Source: Monosporascus cannonballus
Lineage: Eukaryota; Ascomycota; Sordariomycetes; Xylariales
Assembly: GCA_004154925.1 (NCBI GenBank)
Contig: QJNS01000187.1
Location: 62,001-126,000, forward strand
Length of the DNA: 64,000 nt
Reading direction: 5' to 3'
Shown here piece by piece: positions 38,501-50,867 of this stretch (positions are counted from its first letter, which is position 1; the number at the start of each line of letters is the position of its first letter). The position numbers and the translations under genes are program-made. The notes under the pieces were generated by a model. That model was not told where the DNA came from. It did not search any database and saw nothing but the letters and a program-made list of their open reading frames with translations.

Positions 38501-41005
38501 CTTATATCTGCATTTATCGTTATTATCGATCAAATATTAAAATCTTAATTTCTTTTTTTGTTTATTAAAAGAAACAAAATAAATTTTACTTAATTAATTT
38601 TTCCATTAATTAAATTTTCGTATTAATATATCTATAATAATCTTAAGATTATATCGTAATTCCTAACTAAAAAGATATCGAAATTAATTATTTAATATCG
38701 CTTTTAAATAAAATTTTCAAAAAATTAATTTTGCATATAACTTTTCGGTTATTGTAAGCAAATTCTTAATTTTCGACATTTGTCGTTATATAAGGTTTTA
38801 ACTTATATTTTTATTTTAATTTAAACTTATTGATTATATTTCATATAATATAATTCCTGACTAAAATTCCGTAATCCACTATTACGGTATATCGATACCT
38901 TTTTATTTGTATATATATAAGGTAATAAAGTTATTTACGGCTTTTATTATGATATTTAAAGCCTTTCGCAAAAATTCTATTTAATTTCTTTAGGTTTTGT
39001 TATCTTGTAACCTTCATACAGATAACTTTTTTTAATTTTTATTAGAATTTATTACACCTTATTTATATTTTTTCGTTCAATATATTAAGTTATTATATTT
39101 ATCGTTATTACCGGCGTATTATTTCTTTGAATTGGATTAATTATTTTTAATTTTGTTATAATTCCTTTCCCTATCCAATAAATTATTTTCTTATATTTAC
39201 AATTATATTCTATTATATATTATTCTAATTATCGTTTTAAAAATCTTTTATAAATTAACGTATTTTTTAATAACCTTTTTTTCGTAAAGGTTTATAATCA
39301 ATACTAATTAAAAATAAAAATCCGTAATAATCTTTTAATAATATTTTTTCATTATGCGTCAAAATAATTCCTTTTCCGCTTAGTAATTGTATTACTGGTA
39401 ATACTAAAAAGGGTTTTTTTACTGGCATTATTTTTTTTCGGGTCAGCTTTTTATTTCGGCTAATTATTAAACATTTTTTAAGTTTATAATTTGAAAATAT
39501 CGATATTATTATTTATCGTTTTTATTATTTTCGGTACAATTTAGAAAATTAGATTATTTATAATATACATAGGTAATCCGTACATAAACATATTATTTTC
39601 TTTTTTCGTAATCTGAATATTTTTATTATTAATAATATATAATATATATTTTGCTATATCGTTTAAAAATTCCGGAACACATTTTGTTTATTTAATTCTA
39701 ATATTTATGTAATTATTCTTATAATATTTCTTATTATATTCTCGATATTTATTAAGTTAGTGTTCTGGCTTTTTATATTCCTTATTAAATTTTTCGTTAT
39801 GGGACACCGGGTATATACTTAAGCTAAATTATGTTAATAAATTTACTTTAATCCCTTTAAATTTTTCTAGATTATCCTTTAAATATACGTTTTTAATTAT
39901 CTTAACGAGGTTTTTTAAATACCTTATGTTATGTTACCTTATGTCTTATTTTATTACAATTATAATATTTAATTTGGCTTTACTTTTTTCCATAAATAAT
40001 TTTTAATTCTATAAATCTTGATTTTATGCTATAAAATATATTACTATATCGAAAAACGTTAATATTAGTTATGTATCGGGATTTATTATTATCTTTTCCT
40101 TTAATACCTTTAAGACGTTATACGTATTGTTGATCGTTAATCTTAACTGCTATAATGAAATAATTCGACAAATACTTAGGCCGATTAATTTTAATATTCT
40201 TTTTTTATATTTTTTTGTTTAGGCCGCTCAAAGATTTAACTATTAATACTTTTTATCCTTAATTTAATTTATTTACTAATTAAATTAACGTATTGCTATA
40301 ATTAAATACTAATTCTTTTTATTACAATTATTAAATTTATATTTCGGCTTTTATTTTTTCGTTTATTATTCAGAAAACGTTCGTTAATACTTATTCGAAT
40401 CATTTATAATCGTTATAAACTTATATTACCTTTAAGTTTCGTTTTTCGATTAATAAAATAACGTACGTTTTAATAACGGGCTTAAATTAAATAATTATAT
40501 TTTCGGTAAATCGTTTAATTACGAATTTAATTCGTATAATAAACGTAATAAATTAAATAAGAAAATACTTAAAATATATTCGGTATTAAAATAAAAATAA
40601 TTATAAGTTAATTTAAATTCCGTTAAAAAGTTCTAGCTTTAAGGGTTTAAAAATTTCTTATAATTTTTTAGTAAAATTCAGCTAAATAACCTAACTTACT
40701 TAAAAAATCTTCTTAATTTCGAAAACTTTTTTTTCCCTTAAGCTTCTTATAAACGGCTTAAAAGGACGTCGTAAGGTTATTATTTTCTCTTTTAAGCTAA
40801 AGAATATACTTATTTATAACATCAAGTCGTCAAAGAACCTTTTCGCAAAAAAAACGAGACTTTTCCTTTTTCTCCTTAGATTTTATTCTAATATCCAAAT
40901 AATCAAAAACCTGGTAAATAGGCTATTCCGGCTATTTGCTAATAAATATAACGTTGGCGATATTGCTGAAAATATAACGGTACTACTAAATAGAAATTTG
41001 TGACG
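35555..41005 (-). pseudogene. gag-pol remnant of Gypsy copy D
   Basis: Read from right to left: gag (to about 39,700) with a zinc-knuckle remnant near 39,915-39,965, then protease, reverse transcriptase (mutated Y.DDIL.F box near 37,757-37,810, preceded by a KYLNIFVI stretch), RNase H, integrase, and a chromodomain at 35,555-35,700 giving QYLIK.KKHPDSENI. Order and content match the plus-strand copy at 54.8-60.1 kb. Stops at many Trp and Gln positions make it inactive. Confidence 0.7.
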
Positions 41006-41381
41006 TATAAGGGCTAAACGATTTAACTAATTATTAAACTTTAATCGTACAGGTTTATATTAACAGAAATATCGTAAAATTATAAGTAATAAATATAATA
41101 ATCGTATTACGTTTCGCAATTCTAAAGAAGCCTTAGGTAACGATATTATATTACAAATTAAAATTATTTAAATTATGAAAATAATAAGCGTATATATTTT
41201 TCTTCTTTTTGGCTTAATTACTTATGATTATATGGCTGGTGGTGATTATGATTACTTAAAATCACCTTTGATCACTGCTGATCACTGGCTTGGCAATAAT
41301 TACCGTCACGTAACCCGTGGGGTGGTCCGTATGATCCTTATATGACCGTTCCTTAAGGTCGAAGATTGTTAGGTCGTAACA
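41006..41381 (-). repeat. Right (5') LTR of Gypsy copy D
   Basis: 376 bases, identical in length to the left LTR. It runs from TATAAGGGCTAA to GGTCGTAACA and is followed by ATTAG. Its left half is more AT-shifted than its right half. Confidence 0.85.
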
Positions 41382-44300
41382 ATTAGTAACTTTTTAACCC
41401 AGTTATTCTATTTGTAATTGATATAATATCGTAAGTAGGCTTTTAAGGTTTGCTTTATTCGTTCCATTTATCCATCCGTTTATGGTTTAAATACATTAGA
41501 TATCTTATGATTTAAGCCGATTTATACTATAAGGCTTTACAAAATTTAAATACGAATTTTGATCCTTTATTTAACATAATTTCCATTTATAATCCGTATA
41601 TATTAAAGATATATCTAAAACAAAATATATGCTATTTATTCAGCATTTATATTGTCGTAATATAATGAAAAATAGGAAAATATTTTGAATAGATTGACGA
41701 TTAAGAAAATATTATCGTAATATATTCCCGTAATTGGATTTTTTAATATTGAAAATTTAATAATAAAATCGAATATAATTAAATATTATGATCGCTTTAT
41801 AACTGATACTAGTTATAATTTTTCGTATAGTTTATATCGTCGAGATTCCGTTTTAATGGAAATATCGTATTGCCGTATAACTTTTTATACTATTAATTTT
41901 ATTTTAAGAAAAAAATATGTACGTTTATACCGTTTTAAGATTTTATAAATCCCTAGATATCCGTATAACTAATATTCGTATATTTCTTATACTAAATCAT
42001 TTTAATACCTTTTTAAAATTTATATCTTATTTATTTTTTAGTTTTCTGAAAAATTATCGTTATATTACAAAATTTTCTAATATTTATTAAGAGGTATTGC
42101 CCGAATTATTTTAATTTATTACGGACGTAAATATCCTTTTATAATAATATTGAAAATTATGTGACTAATTTTAATTAACTTTTCTTTAAAATTTAGTTAC
42201 TTATTTAAAATATTTAGTTTATTATTTTCTAAACCTTTTTTATAAATAATAACGAAATCGAAATTCCCCAATTTTTTCGTATAATACAATTATCGTTTTA
42301 TAAACGTTTTGGTCATAATAAATCGGGTAACATTTTGATAATCCGTATAAAATTTAATTTAATATAAATTTACTTTTTAAAAAATATTTAAATTCTCGAA
42401 ATACCATAATAATAACCCTAAATTCCTTATTTAGGATACCGTAATTAAATTCGATTCATTTTAATTTGTACGAACGGAATATAATAAGAAATAATTTATT
42501 TTAATCATATCGTTATTTGATTATTACGTTTAACGCGTATTTCGATATATCGGTTTTTAGTTTAACGCGACGATTTGGATTATATATAATTAATATTAGT
42601 TCGTTAATAAATGTATCCTTAATATTTTAAAATACTTTTTCCATATTTAACATTTATATAAATCTTTTTATAAGGTTCGTTAAAGGTATAATTATTCCGT
42701 TAAAATTTCGAATACACTTTTTATAATAATTAGCATATCCAAAAAATATTTATATCTTTTTAATTCTAACTAACGTTTAGCATTTTATAATTATGATAAT
42801 TTTCTTAAGGATTATTTTAATATATTTTAAGATAATATTTTATCTCAGATATTTCATTTTCTATTAATAAAATTAGCCGTTTTTACGATAATAAATAACT
42901 TTACGTTTTATAAAATTTAAAAACCATTATAAATATATTTTATATATGCTTTTTCCGTTTTTAAAACAATAAAAATATCATCGAGATAATAAACGATAAG
43001 AATATTAAGATATTTTCGTAATATATAATTTCTTATTCGTTAAAAATTTATTAAAACGTTCGTAAATTTTATTAATATTATTAAATATTTAAATAATTCG
43101 TATTTTATTTTAAAAATTATTTTTTATTTGCATCTTTTTTTAATCTTAATAAGATTATATTTATTTTTAAAATCGAATATTATAAATTGTTTAATTCCGT
43201 AAAATCGGTTTTTTATTTCCGTAATTACAAATAATGGTAGTCGATTTTTAATAATAATATCGTTTAATTATCGATAATTAATTACAAATCGCAATTTTTT
43301 ATTTTTTTTGAAGTGGAAAAAATAGAAGGTATTTTTGCTAATAATTTCAAAAATTGAATTTATCCTTTTTATAATTAATCTTTCAGATATTCTTTAAACG
43401 TACGTAATTTATTTCCGTTAAAGTTATAAATAAGGTAAAACTTCGTTAAAAATCTTTTTTTAAAATTTATTTCATAATTTTATTTATTATATTTTGATAA
43501 TTTTGTATCGAAATTCTTTTAAAGAGCTATTTAGGTCTATAGTATTATAATATTATATTAACTAAACTTTTTAATTTTTGGGATTATTATTTTAAATCGT
43601 TATTTAATTATTTTAATTTTATTTTAATAATAGTAACGATACGTTATATTTTTCTTTACTGTACGTTTTCTTTATATTTTATTCCTTTAGGTAATAAGGC
43701 TTTTATTATATTTTTATATTTAAATTCCTCGTTATTATAGACTAAATACTAGAATTTTAATTTCTTTTTTTTTCGTTTATTAATAAAAAGTAAAATAAAT
43801 TTTACATGGTTAATTGTTCCGATAATTAAAATTTCATATTAACATATTAATAATAATCCTGAAATTATATCGTAATTCTTTTAAAAAAAATAACATCGAA
43901 ATTAATTATTTCAAATGGTTTTTAAATAAAAGTTTTAAAATAATTAATTTCGCATATAATTTTCTCGTTATCGTAAGCGAATTCTTAACTTGTCGCATTT
44001 ATCGTTATGTAAAGTTTTAATTCATGTTTTTATAATAATTTAAACTTATTAATTATATTTAATATAATATAATTCCCTCCTAACATTCCGTAATTTACTA
44101 TTAGAGTATATTAATGCATTCCGATTTATATATTTCAAATAATAAGGTTATTCACAGTTTTTATCGTCGTATTTAAAACCCTTTTTGGAAATTCATTTTA
44201 ATTCTTTTTAATTTTCGTTATTTTGTAACGTTTTTATAAAAAAACGTTTTTTGATTTTTGCTCGAATTTATCGAACTTTATTTATATTTTTTTCGTTTAA

Positions 44301-46200
44301 TACGTTAAGCTATTATATTTATGATTATTTCCGGCGTACCTCTTTTAAGTTATATTAATTAGTTTTAATTTTGTTATAATTTTTTTCTTTATCGAATTTA
44401 TTATGTTGTTATATATATAATTATATTTTATTATATGTTAATTTAATTATTATTTTGAGAGCTTTTTATAAATTAATATATTTTTTTTCTTAATAATTTT
44501 CTTTTCGTAAAGGTTTATAATAAATAGTAATTAAAAATAAAAATCTGTAATAATTTTCTGGCAGTATTTGTTTATTATATGCTAAATTTATTCCTTTTCT
44601 GTTTAATCATTATATTAGTAATAATAATAAAAAGAGCTGTTTTACGGGCATTATTTTTTTCGGATTAATTTTCTGTTTCGGCCAGTTACTAAACCTTTTT
44701 GAGATTATAGTTCGAAAATATCAGTATTATTATTTATCGTTCTTATTATTTTTGATACGGTTTAAAAAATCGAATTCTTTATAATATATACGGGTAATCC
44801 GTCCATAAATATGCTATTTTTATTTTTCGTAATCGGGATATTTTCGCTATTAATAATATATAACATACATTTTCCCCTATTAAAAAAGGATTCCGGAATA
44901 AATTTGTTTTATTTAATCCTAATACTGGCGTAATTATTTTCATAATGCTTTTTATTATGTTCGCAATATTTATTAAATTAAATTTCTGGCTTTTTTTATT
45001 TTGTGTTAAATGTTTTGCTATAAGGAACCTGGTATATATTTAAGCTAAATTATGTTAATAAATTTGCTTTCGTCCTTTTAGCTTTTTCTGCATTATGCCT
45101 TAGGTACCGATTTTCAGTTATTTTAATAGGGTTTCCTAGGTGCTTTATATTATAATACCTTATATTCTATTTTGTTTTAATTATAACATTTAGTTTAGCT
45201 TTAATTTTTCCTTTTAATAAGTTCTAATTCTATAAGTTCTAGTTCTATGCCGTAAAAAATGTTATTACGCTAAAAAGTATTAATATTAATTACGTATCGA
45301 GATTTATTAATATTTTTAATACGCCATATATATTATCGATCGTTAATCTTAACTGCCATAATAATATAATCCGACAAATAATTAGGCTGATTAAACTTTA
45401 AAAATCTTTTTATATTTTTTTATGCCGTCGAAAACTTTATTTATTAATATTTTTAATTTTTAATTTAATTTAACGGCTAATTAAACTAATATACTGTCGT
45501 AATTAAATATTAAACTTTTTTATCGTAATTATTAAATCTGTATTTCGATTTTTATTTTTTTATTTATTATTCCGAAAATTTTCGTTAATATTTATTAGAA
45601 TTATTCATAATCGCTATAAATTTGCACCATTTTTAGGTTTTTGTTTTTTAACTAATATATTTTCTTATAATGAATTTTAACCAAATCACTACATTTTTAA
45701 TAAATTTTTTAATTGCGAACTTAATTCATATAATAAACGTAATAAATCAAATAATAAATAACTCAAAATATATTTAGTATTAAGTTAAAAATAATTATAA
45801 CTTAATTAAAATTCCGTCAAAAAATTATTGTTTAAAAAGCTTAAAAACCTTTCTTAATTTCTTAATAAAATTCAACGAAATAACCTGGCTTATTCGAAAG
45901 AATTTCTCGGTTTCGAGAATTTTTTTCTTTTTTCTTAAGCTTTTTATAGGCGGCTTAAAAAAACGTCGTAAAATTATTATTATTTCTTTCGAGCTGAAAA
46001 ATACGTTCATTTATAATTTCTAGGCGTTAAAAACCTTTTCGCAAAAAAACAAAATTGTTTCTTTTTTTTTCTGATTCCATTCCAATATTCGGATAATTAA
46101 GGACCTGGTAAATAGGCTGTTCGGGTTGCTTACTGGTAAACATAATGTTAATCGATATTGCTCAGAATTTAATGGTATTACTGAATAAAAGCTTATAACG
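41382..46200 (-). pseudogene. gag-pol remnant of Gypsy copy C (right part)
   Basis: Continuation of copy C beyond the nested element D. It matches the corresponding D sequence (36.2-41.0 kb) and copy E (62.45-63.06 kb) collinearly. Near 42,965-43,030 the minus strand reads RKYLNILIVYYLDDIFIV, a reverse-transcriptase catalytic box with both aspartates kept. A knuckle remnant lies near 45,140-45,200. The open frame at 45,825-46,010 is part of decayed gag. Many stops. Confidence 0.7.
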
Positions 46201-46515
46201 CATAACGGCTAAGGGGTTTAACAAATTATTAAACCTTAATCGTACGGGTTTATATTAACAGAAATATCGTAAAAATTTAAGCAATAAATATAATAATCGT
46301 ATTACGTTTCGTAATTCCAAAGGTACCTTAGGTAACGATAATATATTGCTTATATCTGCTTAACCGTACTTAGTGATCTTTTGCTAAACGGTTACTTAGT
46401 GCTGATCAGTCGTACTCAGCAGATCTTTGCTAAGCACCCATCACGTAACCCGAAAGGTGGTCCGTATCATCCTCGTTAACCGTTTCCTGAGGCCGGAGCC
46501 TGTCAGGTCGTAACA
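46201..46515 (-). repeat. Right (5') LTR of Gypsy copy C
   Basis: From CATAACGGCTAAGG to GGTCGTAACA. It aligns with the other Gypsy LTRs over the first 150 bases. The second half is GC-balanced with repeated CTTAG/CTAAG motifs. It abuts a fragment of Copia LTR and forms the left edge of gene island 2. Confidence 0.75.
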
Positions 46516-46545
46516 TAGAGCACCTCCTGCTAGCTGACACACTTC
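46516..46545 (-). repeat. Fragment of Copia LTR
   Basis: The reverse complement of the first bases of the LTR at 24,644 (GAGCACCTCCTGCTAGCTGA here) directly abuts the Gypsy LTR. Only about 30 bases are recognisable, so the call is tentative. Confidence 0.45.
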
Positions 46546-46806
46546 CCTCTCAGAGAAGCAGGGCAAGTTTCAGACTGGTTCTTAACATACCCGTATTGTT
46601 CTTCTCACTCTGACCCCAAAACATTTGATATTCATACTCCTGGACCAAATAATATGTATTTTCTTTTTTTTCCGTTTACAACGTCCTAAAATCTAAACAC
46701 GGAAATCAGGTTTATAGAAACAGGATGTTCGATACTGTAATGTTCGTCTTTTCTCTTATAAGCTTATTACATTAAAACAAGAAAATACAACCTTTGCACC
46801 GCAGAA
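46546..46806. other. Intergenic edge of gene island 2
   Basis: About 260 bases of mixed composition between repeats and the hydrolase pseudogene. No feature recognised. Confidence 0.5.
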
Positions 46807-48251
46807 TTAATTGCAGCTTAACGGTGGACCTTCAATTAAGTTATAATTAATAATGCGTAAGCTCACTAAATCTACGGGAGAGTTCTCGAAAGCCCTCAGC
46901 ACAGCAGCGCTAACCACAGGATACTACATGATGCGATCATGCAGGTCGTACTTGGCGATCTCTTCCCGGATCGGCCCTCGGCCTCCACTGTGCTCTACCA
47001 CCCAACCGCCAGCGCCACGCTTGACCTCGAAGCAGCTTTCTTCTTCTCCAGCTCACCGAAGATAATTCCACCGGGTGTCGAAGCATTGACCGCGTGCCAG
47101 AGGACCTGCTCGCTGTGCGTCCACGGGATATCGTAGTCGTCCTCCGCGTGCATGATGTTAACGTGGTATTTCGGCCCCTCGCCGGGAAGCCGCTCGCACC
47201 GGCGGACGAAATCAGCCAGTTTGTCTTTTGTCACAGTTAGGCTGATCGCGAGAAAAGGTTGCATAGAGTGTGGGAAATGATAATTGTCTGACTAGAATTG
47301 AGCTCCAAGGAGCGGTAGCTAGGAAGCTCTCTATATACTGTGGGAGCGCCGGAATAAGGTTCTTCCGGGTGCTGTGGAGCTTGATGACTAACACAGATAC
47401 CCCTATTCCACGACATCTTTGCTGGGCCACTTGTTGAGAATGAAGCTGTTCAAGTAGGCTAGCAGCCGCGGAAAGCGGGCGATTGGGTCAAGGATCGGAA
47501 TGACACCGGCCACTCGGTACGTAGCGGTCAGGAGCTCGACGTCAGCAAAGGGAGCGACGAGCACCATGCCAGAGAACAATACTGGTTCGGGCCTGGTGGC
47601 CATGTGGTGGGCTAGCGCGATGCTGACTGCCGTACCGATCGATTGAGAAAACAGCACAATGTGCGACGGCGGGATGCCAGCTTCTTTCATGGCCCACTCG
47701 GCGAGCGTGATGGCGTCGGTCAGCAGGCCCTCTTCTGAAGGCGAGCCGCCGCTGGACCCGAAACCTCGGTAGTCGATAGCCACAGTATGAATCCTTTTTG
47801 GGTCGCCAGCCGACATTGCGCGATAACTTGGCGGTCGATATCCGGAGCCGAGCGCGCCAGCTGCGCCATGGAGGTAGAGAACCAGCAATGAGTCTGGGTC
47901 ATCTCGAAGGAGCTTGAAGCTCAGTGTTTTCCTGATATCCTCCGCCACCCCGACAGGCTCGGCGAGTAGCTCCTCCTCATGCTCCTGTTAAAGAACTAAC
48001 GACAGAATGTGCCATGCATGCAGAGTCTCCCCGTCAGATGTTCGGAGCGTAAAGGGCGTCACCTGGTTATGCAGGAAGCCCCATTGCTCAGGAACTGTAA
48101 CGTCTCGAAACCATGTCAACGTCACGCTGTGCAAGTAGATCACTTGGTTTTGGAAGAAGGGTATCGTCAGCACTCCCAGAAAGAGGGCGTAGAAGCCTGT
48201 CGATGCGATGATGGCGTATGCCACCGACTGCAGTAGCCCGGTGCCACTCAT
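46807..48251 (-). pseudogene. ABHD12-like alpha/beta hydrolase, pseudogene
   Basis: The minus strand starts with MSGTGLLQSVAYAII, which opens a membrane-anchor helix, followed by a lumenal segment and the hydrolase domain. Visible landmarks are the oxyanion block YLHGAAGALGSGYR, the DYRGFGSSGG turn, the nucleophile elbow LFSQSIGTA, the acid region HAEDDYDIPWTHS and the final His in KYDLHDRIM. This matches fungal ABHD12-type serine hydrolases, probably of the ER or another endomembrane. Four lesions are seen: an in-frame TAA at 47,988-47,990, loss of frame after KWPSKD (about 47,403, with about 180 unexplained bases to KLADFVRR), a frameshift near 47,025-47,045, and a TAG at 46,924-46,926 inside DRIM*YPVVS. 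The two stops look like transversions from Tyr and Ser codons, unlike RIP. The middle lesion might be an unrecognised intron. Confidence 0.75.
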
Positions 48252-48689
48252 CTTGAAGATTGCAAGATAGTAGGAGCAATTGTTAGAAGTGTCATCGGGT
48301 TAACAATTATGTTACAGCGGAGATGGCTGTAATAGTGCGCATGGCTGAAATGTGAAGAGAACGCGCGATACAGTAATCACCGACCAACGCATGACGGCCC
48401 ATCATGTCCAATCATAGTCGCGCAAAATCACCAACACCCAACAATGTTTCAAAACCTGCGAGATTTGGCCCAAGCAGGTCTCGCTCTCCAGGTGACACTC
48501 CTGAGAGTTGCATTCAGCTTCTCGTTAGAGCATGCGCGTCACACGGGTTGTCGGATCCCTAATAGTAGTGGCCACAGCCCACAATGCCCCTCAAGACCGA
48601 CGTATTAAGCCTGAAGTTCCGCTTGTCACATTTGGATGTGACAATATGCCTTGCCATCTACTTTCAATTCGCATCTAGGCGTCGCTATC
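48252..48689. promoter_or_regulatory. Divergent intergenic region between two pseudogenes
   Basis: About 440 bases separate the start of the hydrolase pseudogene (minus) from the ATG of the membrane-protein pseudogene (plus). It would have carried both promoters. No specific site is recognised. Confidence 0.35.
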
Positions 48690-50099
48690 ATGGCACCTAC
48701 AAGACAAATCATTCCCGTATTTCTCTTGTCGTCGTGGGTAGCCTCGTGCTCACTGCTCCACACAATACCAGATCAACCAGCTGAATCAGAGGGCGTCGTA
48801 ACAGTGGATACCCTCATAGCGTCCCCAGAAGGCCGAATAACAGGATGGGTGAATCAGCCAACCCATCGTGGAACTTGGGACATCATCTGGACATGTTTGG
48901 TGACGACGTTTATCTGCACCTATACTCTTCTCTGTCTCAATGTCCCTGCCCCCAAGGACACAGTATATATCGTTTTCCGCCGACGGGTTATGTGGATGCT
49001 CCTCGCAATCCTCGGTCCCGAGATCGTCTTGACATACGCAGCAGGGCAATGGAGCAGAGCAAGACATTCGGTAGAAGCATTCCATGGCTCTGGATATACA
49101 CAATGGACGATGAGAATGGCTTTCTTCGCAGACATGGGCGGATATGTCATGGAGGCCAAGGATAGCGACTCGTTCCCACTCAATGCCAAACAGCTCCACT
49201 GGCTGGTAGCTAATAACCACATCGACTTTCACGATATCAGAACCGATGACATATAGGACAAGTCGAAGCAAGACCGACTGACCAAAGCCATCACGTCACT
49301 TCAGATCGGCTATCTGGTTTTACAATGTATCGGCCGTGCGGCGCAACATCTTGCCATTACCGCCTTAGAGCTTAACACGTTGGCGATTGTTGTCTGTTCT
49401 CTGATGACGGCTTTCGCCTGGCTCCATAAGCCCTCTGATGTTCGCACGCCTACTCGAATCGTTTCACGATCGAGCATGATAGACATAACGGGGAACAAGG
49501 CTTGGCGAACAACACCATTAGATTTTGTTGATGAGAACTGTCCTGGTTGGGCAATGAATGTGCAGCCATTCATGAAGATGCCTGTTATCCCGAGAGAACG
49601 ACCCATCCAGCGCATTTCTGATGACAGGATCCCAATGAATCCGTACGGTATCCAGGAATATTGTGTCTGCTTCGCTACATTGCTGTTCACAGGCTTGCAC
49701 GTACTCGGCTGGAACTTCTCCTTCCCGTCACCAGTCGAAAAGGTCTTATGGCGAACATCAAGTTTGATGCTATTCGTCGTCACCGCGTTGTTCTGGATCT
49801 TCGAGACAATGGCCTCGTGGAAGCGACTTGGTCGATGGACTTGGTTGCACTTATGGGTGACAGATCGCAAGAAGCTGCCGGATTTCGAAAGGGTGAGGGC
49901 AGAGAAACTGGGTCAGGAAGAGACGCGTGAGATGACTACTCTTCCACTGCCATGAGAGTTTTGGACCATCATGCCCATTGCCGTACTGTATGGGTTTGCG
50001 AGATTGTATCTGATTGTTGAGGCGTTTTTGGAGTTGAGGAACGTCGATGGGTCTGCTTTTGTGAACGTCGAGTGGTCAGACTTTTTGCCTCATATATAA
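48690..50099 (+). pseudogene. Conserved fungal multi-pass membrane protein with two in-frame stops
   Basis: One continuous frame of 469 codons from the ATG at 48,690 to the TAA at 50,097, interrupted at codon 189 (TAG, 49,254-49,256) and codon 422 (TGA, 49,953-49,955). The N-terminus (MAPTRQIIPVFLLSSWVASC) looks like a signal peptide. Hydrophobic segments follow at about residues 65-83, 98-120, 230-248, 325-345, 355-378 and 424-443. It belongs to a common, functionally unnamed ascomycete family with the blocks GWV..P..RGTWDIIW, FFADMGGYV, AKQLHWLV, DKSK and DFLPH near the C-terminus. Both stops fall where Trp is plausible (TGG to TAG, TGG to TGA), so both are G-to-A changes as RIP produces. 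Residues on both sides stay family-like, so inactivation is recent. Sequencing error or read-through cannot be excluded. Confidence 0.75.
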
Positions 50100-50867
50100 T
50101 GTCCAATCCATCATTAGATCGTCCTGGAAGCAGTGGGATACCACTAGAACCAATATGTCCGAAACTCCCATGTCGGTTTGTATGACGTTGCCAGATCGCA
50201 TCCGATCGTCGATGGAGTTGGACTTCTTGCCCCATATACCACAAAAACCAATCGTGGGGTCTTAACGATAGCGGACAAAATCTCCAGAGCAAAATACCGG
50301 CTGATGGACACTGCGCCGTAGCATTGCTGGTCTCACAGACCAACGCCCCGTCTCCTAAAGCCGGTTTGTTGGAGTCCTTTCTACGCGTCCTCATCGTCCG
50401 AAAAATGGGATTAACAAACGTGTATGTACGAACCAACAGGCGCCCCTATTCTACCGGGCTGCGGAACGCTTCGTCCAATTAGGGACAATGTTAATCGTCA
50501 TAATTTGTCCAGAGTGGATGGAGCGATGTCTCCGGGCATGGTCGGAGTTTAAGTGGCGCGCCTATGCTTTACGGTGTTTTGCAGGTTAATTTTATTGGAC
50601 GGTTCCCCTTTCAACACTACAACCAGTTCAGATAGATCAACTCAGTTAATGGAAAGCGTTGATTTGAGGTGCCTGGCACGAACTATTGCTTACAGGGTAG
50701 GCGTGGAAAGAGTGGCTGCAGTCGAACAACTTCTTAGGCGGCCCTTAACAGAGTGCTGGCTCAAGGCTGAGGCAGGAGGCGCGCCACTGGGCTGAGCTTC
50801 TCCTTCTGTGGTCAAGTTCCGGGGTCAAAAGCTCGGGCCACATCGACGAAACAAATTCACGCCGATC
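50100..50867. other. Intergenic region
   Basis: About 770 bases between the 3' end of the membrane-protein pseudogene and the 3' end of the arrestin gene. Open frames here (49,969-50,436 minus; 50,553-50,795 plus) have no recognisable content. Nothing else is seen. Confidence 0.5.

Larger units (their letters stand above)
34229..41381 (-). mobile_element. Gypsy chromovirus copy D (minus strand), complete, nested in copy C
   Basis: A 7,153-base element with two LTRs of exactly 376 bases (34,229-34,604 and 41,006-41,381). Its flanks are ATTCG and ATTAG, one mismatch from a 5-base duplication. The related copy E has the uninterrupted site (AATTATGCTATTAG near 62,455), which confirms that D was inserted into copy C. 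Reading leftwards: gag with a CCHC knuckle remnant near 39,915-39,965 (YYNCNKIRHK), reverse transcriptase near 37,757-37,830, integrase, chromodomain at about 35,555-35,700, antisense ORF at 34,690-35,545, polypurine tract, LTR. It is heavily RIP-mutated and not functional. Confidence 0.85.
32510..46515 (-). mobile_element. Gypsy chromovirus copy C (minus strand), split by nested element D
   Basis: An outer minus-strand Gypsy element made of LTR 32,510-32,933, internal sequence 32,934-34,228 and 41,382-46,200, and LTR 46,201-46,515. From the left the internal part holds the antisense frame, the chromodomain (about 33,590-33,730, minus) and the integrase 3' end. After the nested insertion it continues with the rest of pol, including an intact-looking YLDDIFIV reverse-transcriptase box near 42,965-43,030, and gag up to about 46,100. 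Its two LTRs differ in length (424 and 315), mainly in U3. The flanks (AATAA, TAGAG) do not form a duplication, so pairing of these two LTRs is likely but not proven. Confidence 0.7.

Noticed and set aside
46853..47136. Plus-strand open frames over the hydrolase pseudogene
   Set aside because: Antisense shadows of a GC-rich former exon.
47975..47990. A 16-base GTTAGT...ACAG segment as an intron removing the stop in the hydrolase gene
   Set aside because: Too short for a spliceosomal intron, and its removal would shift the frame; the downstream sequence is already in frame across the stop.
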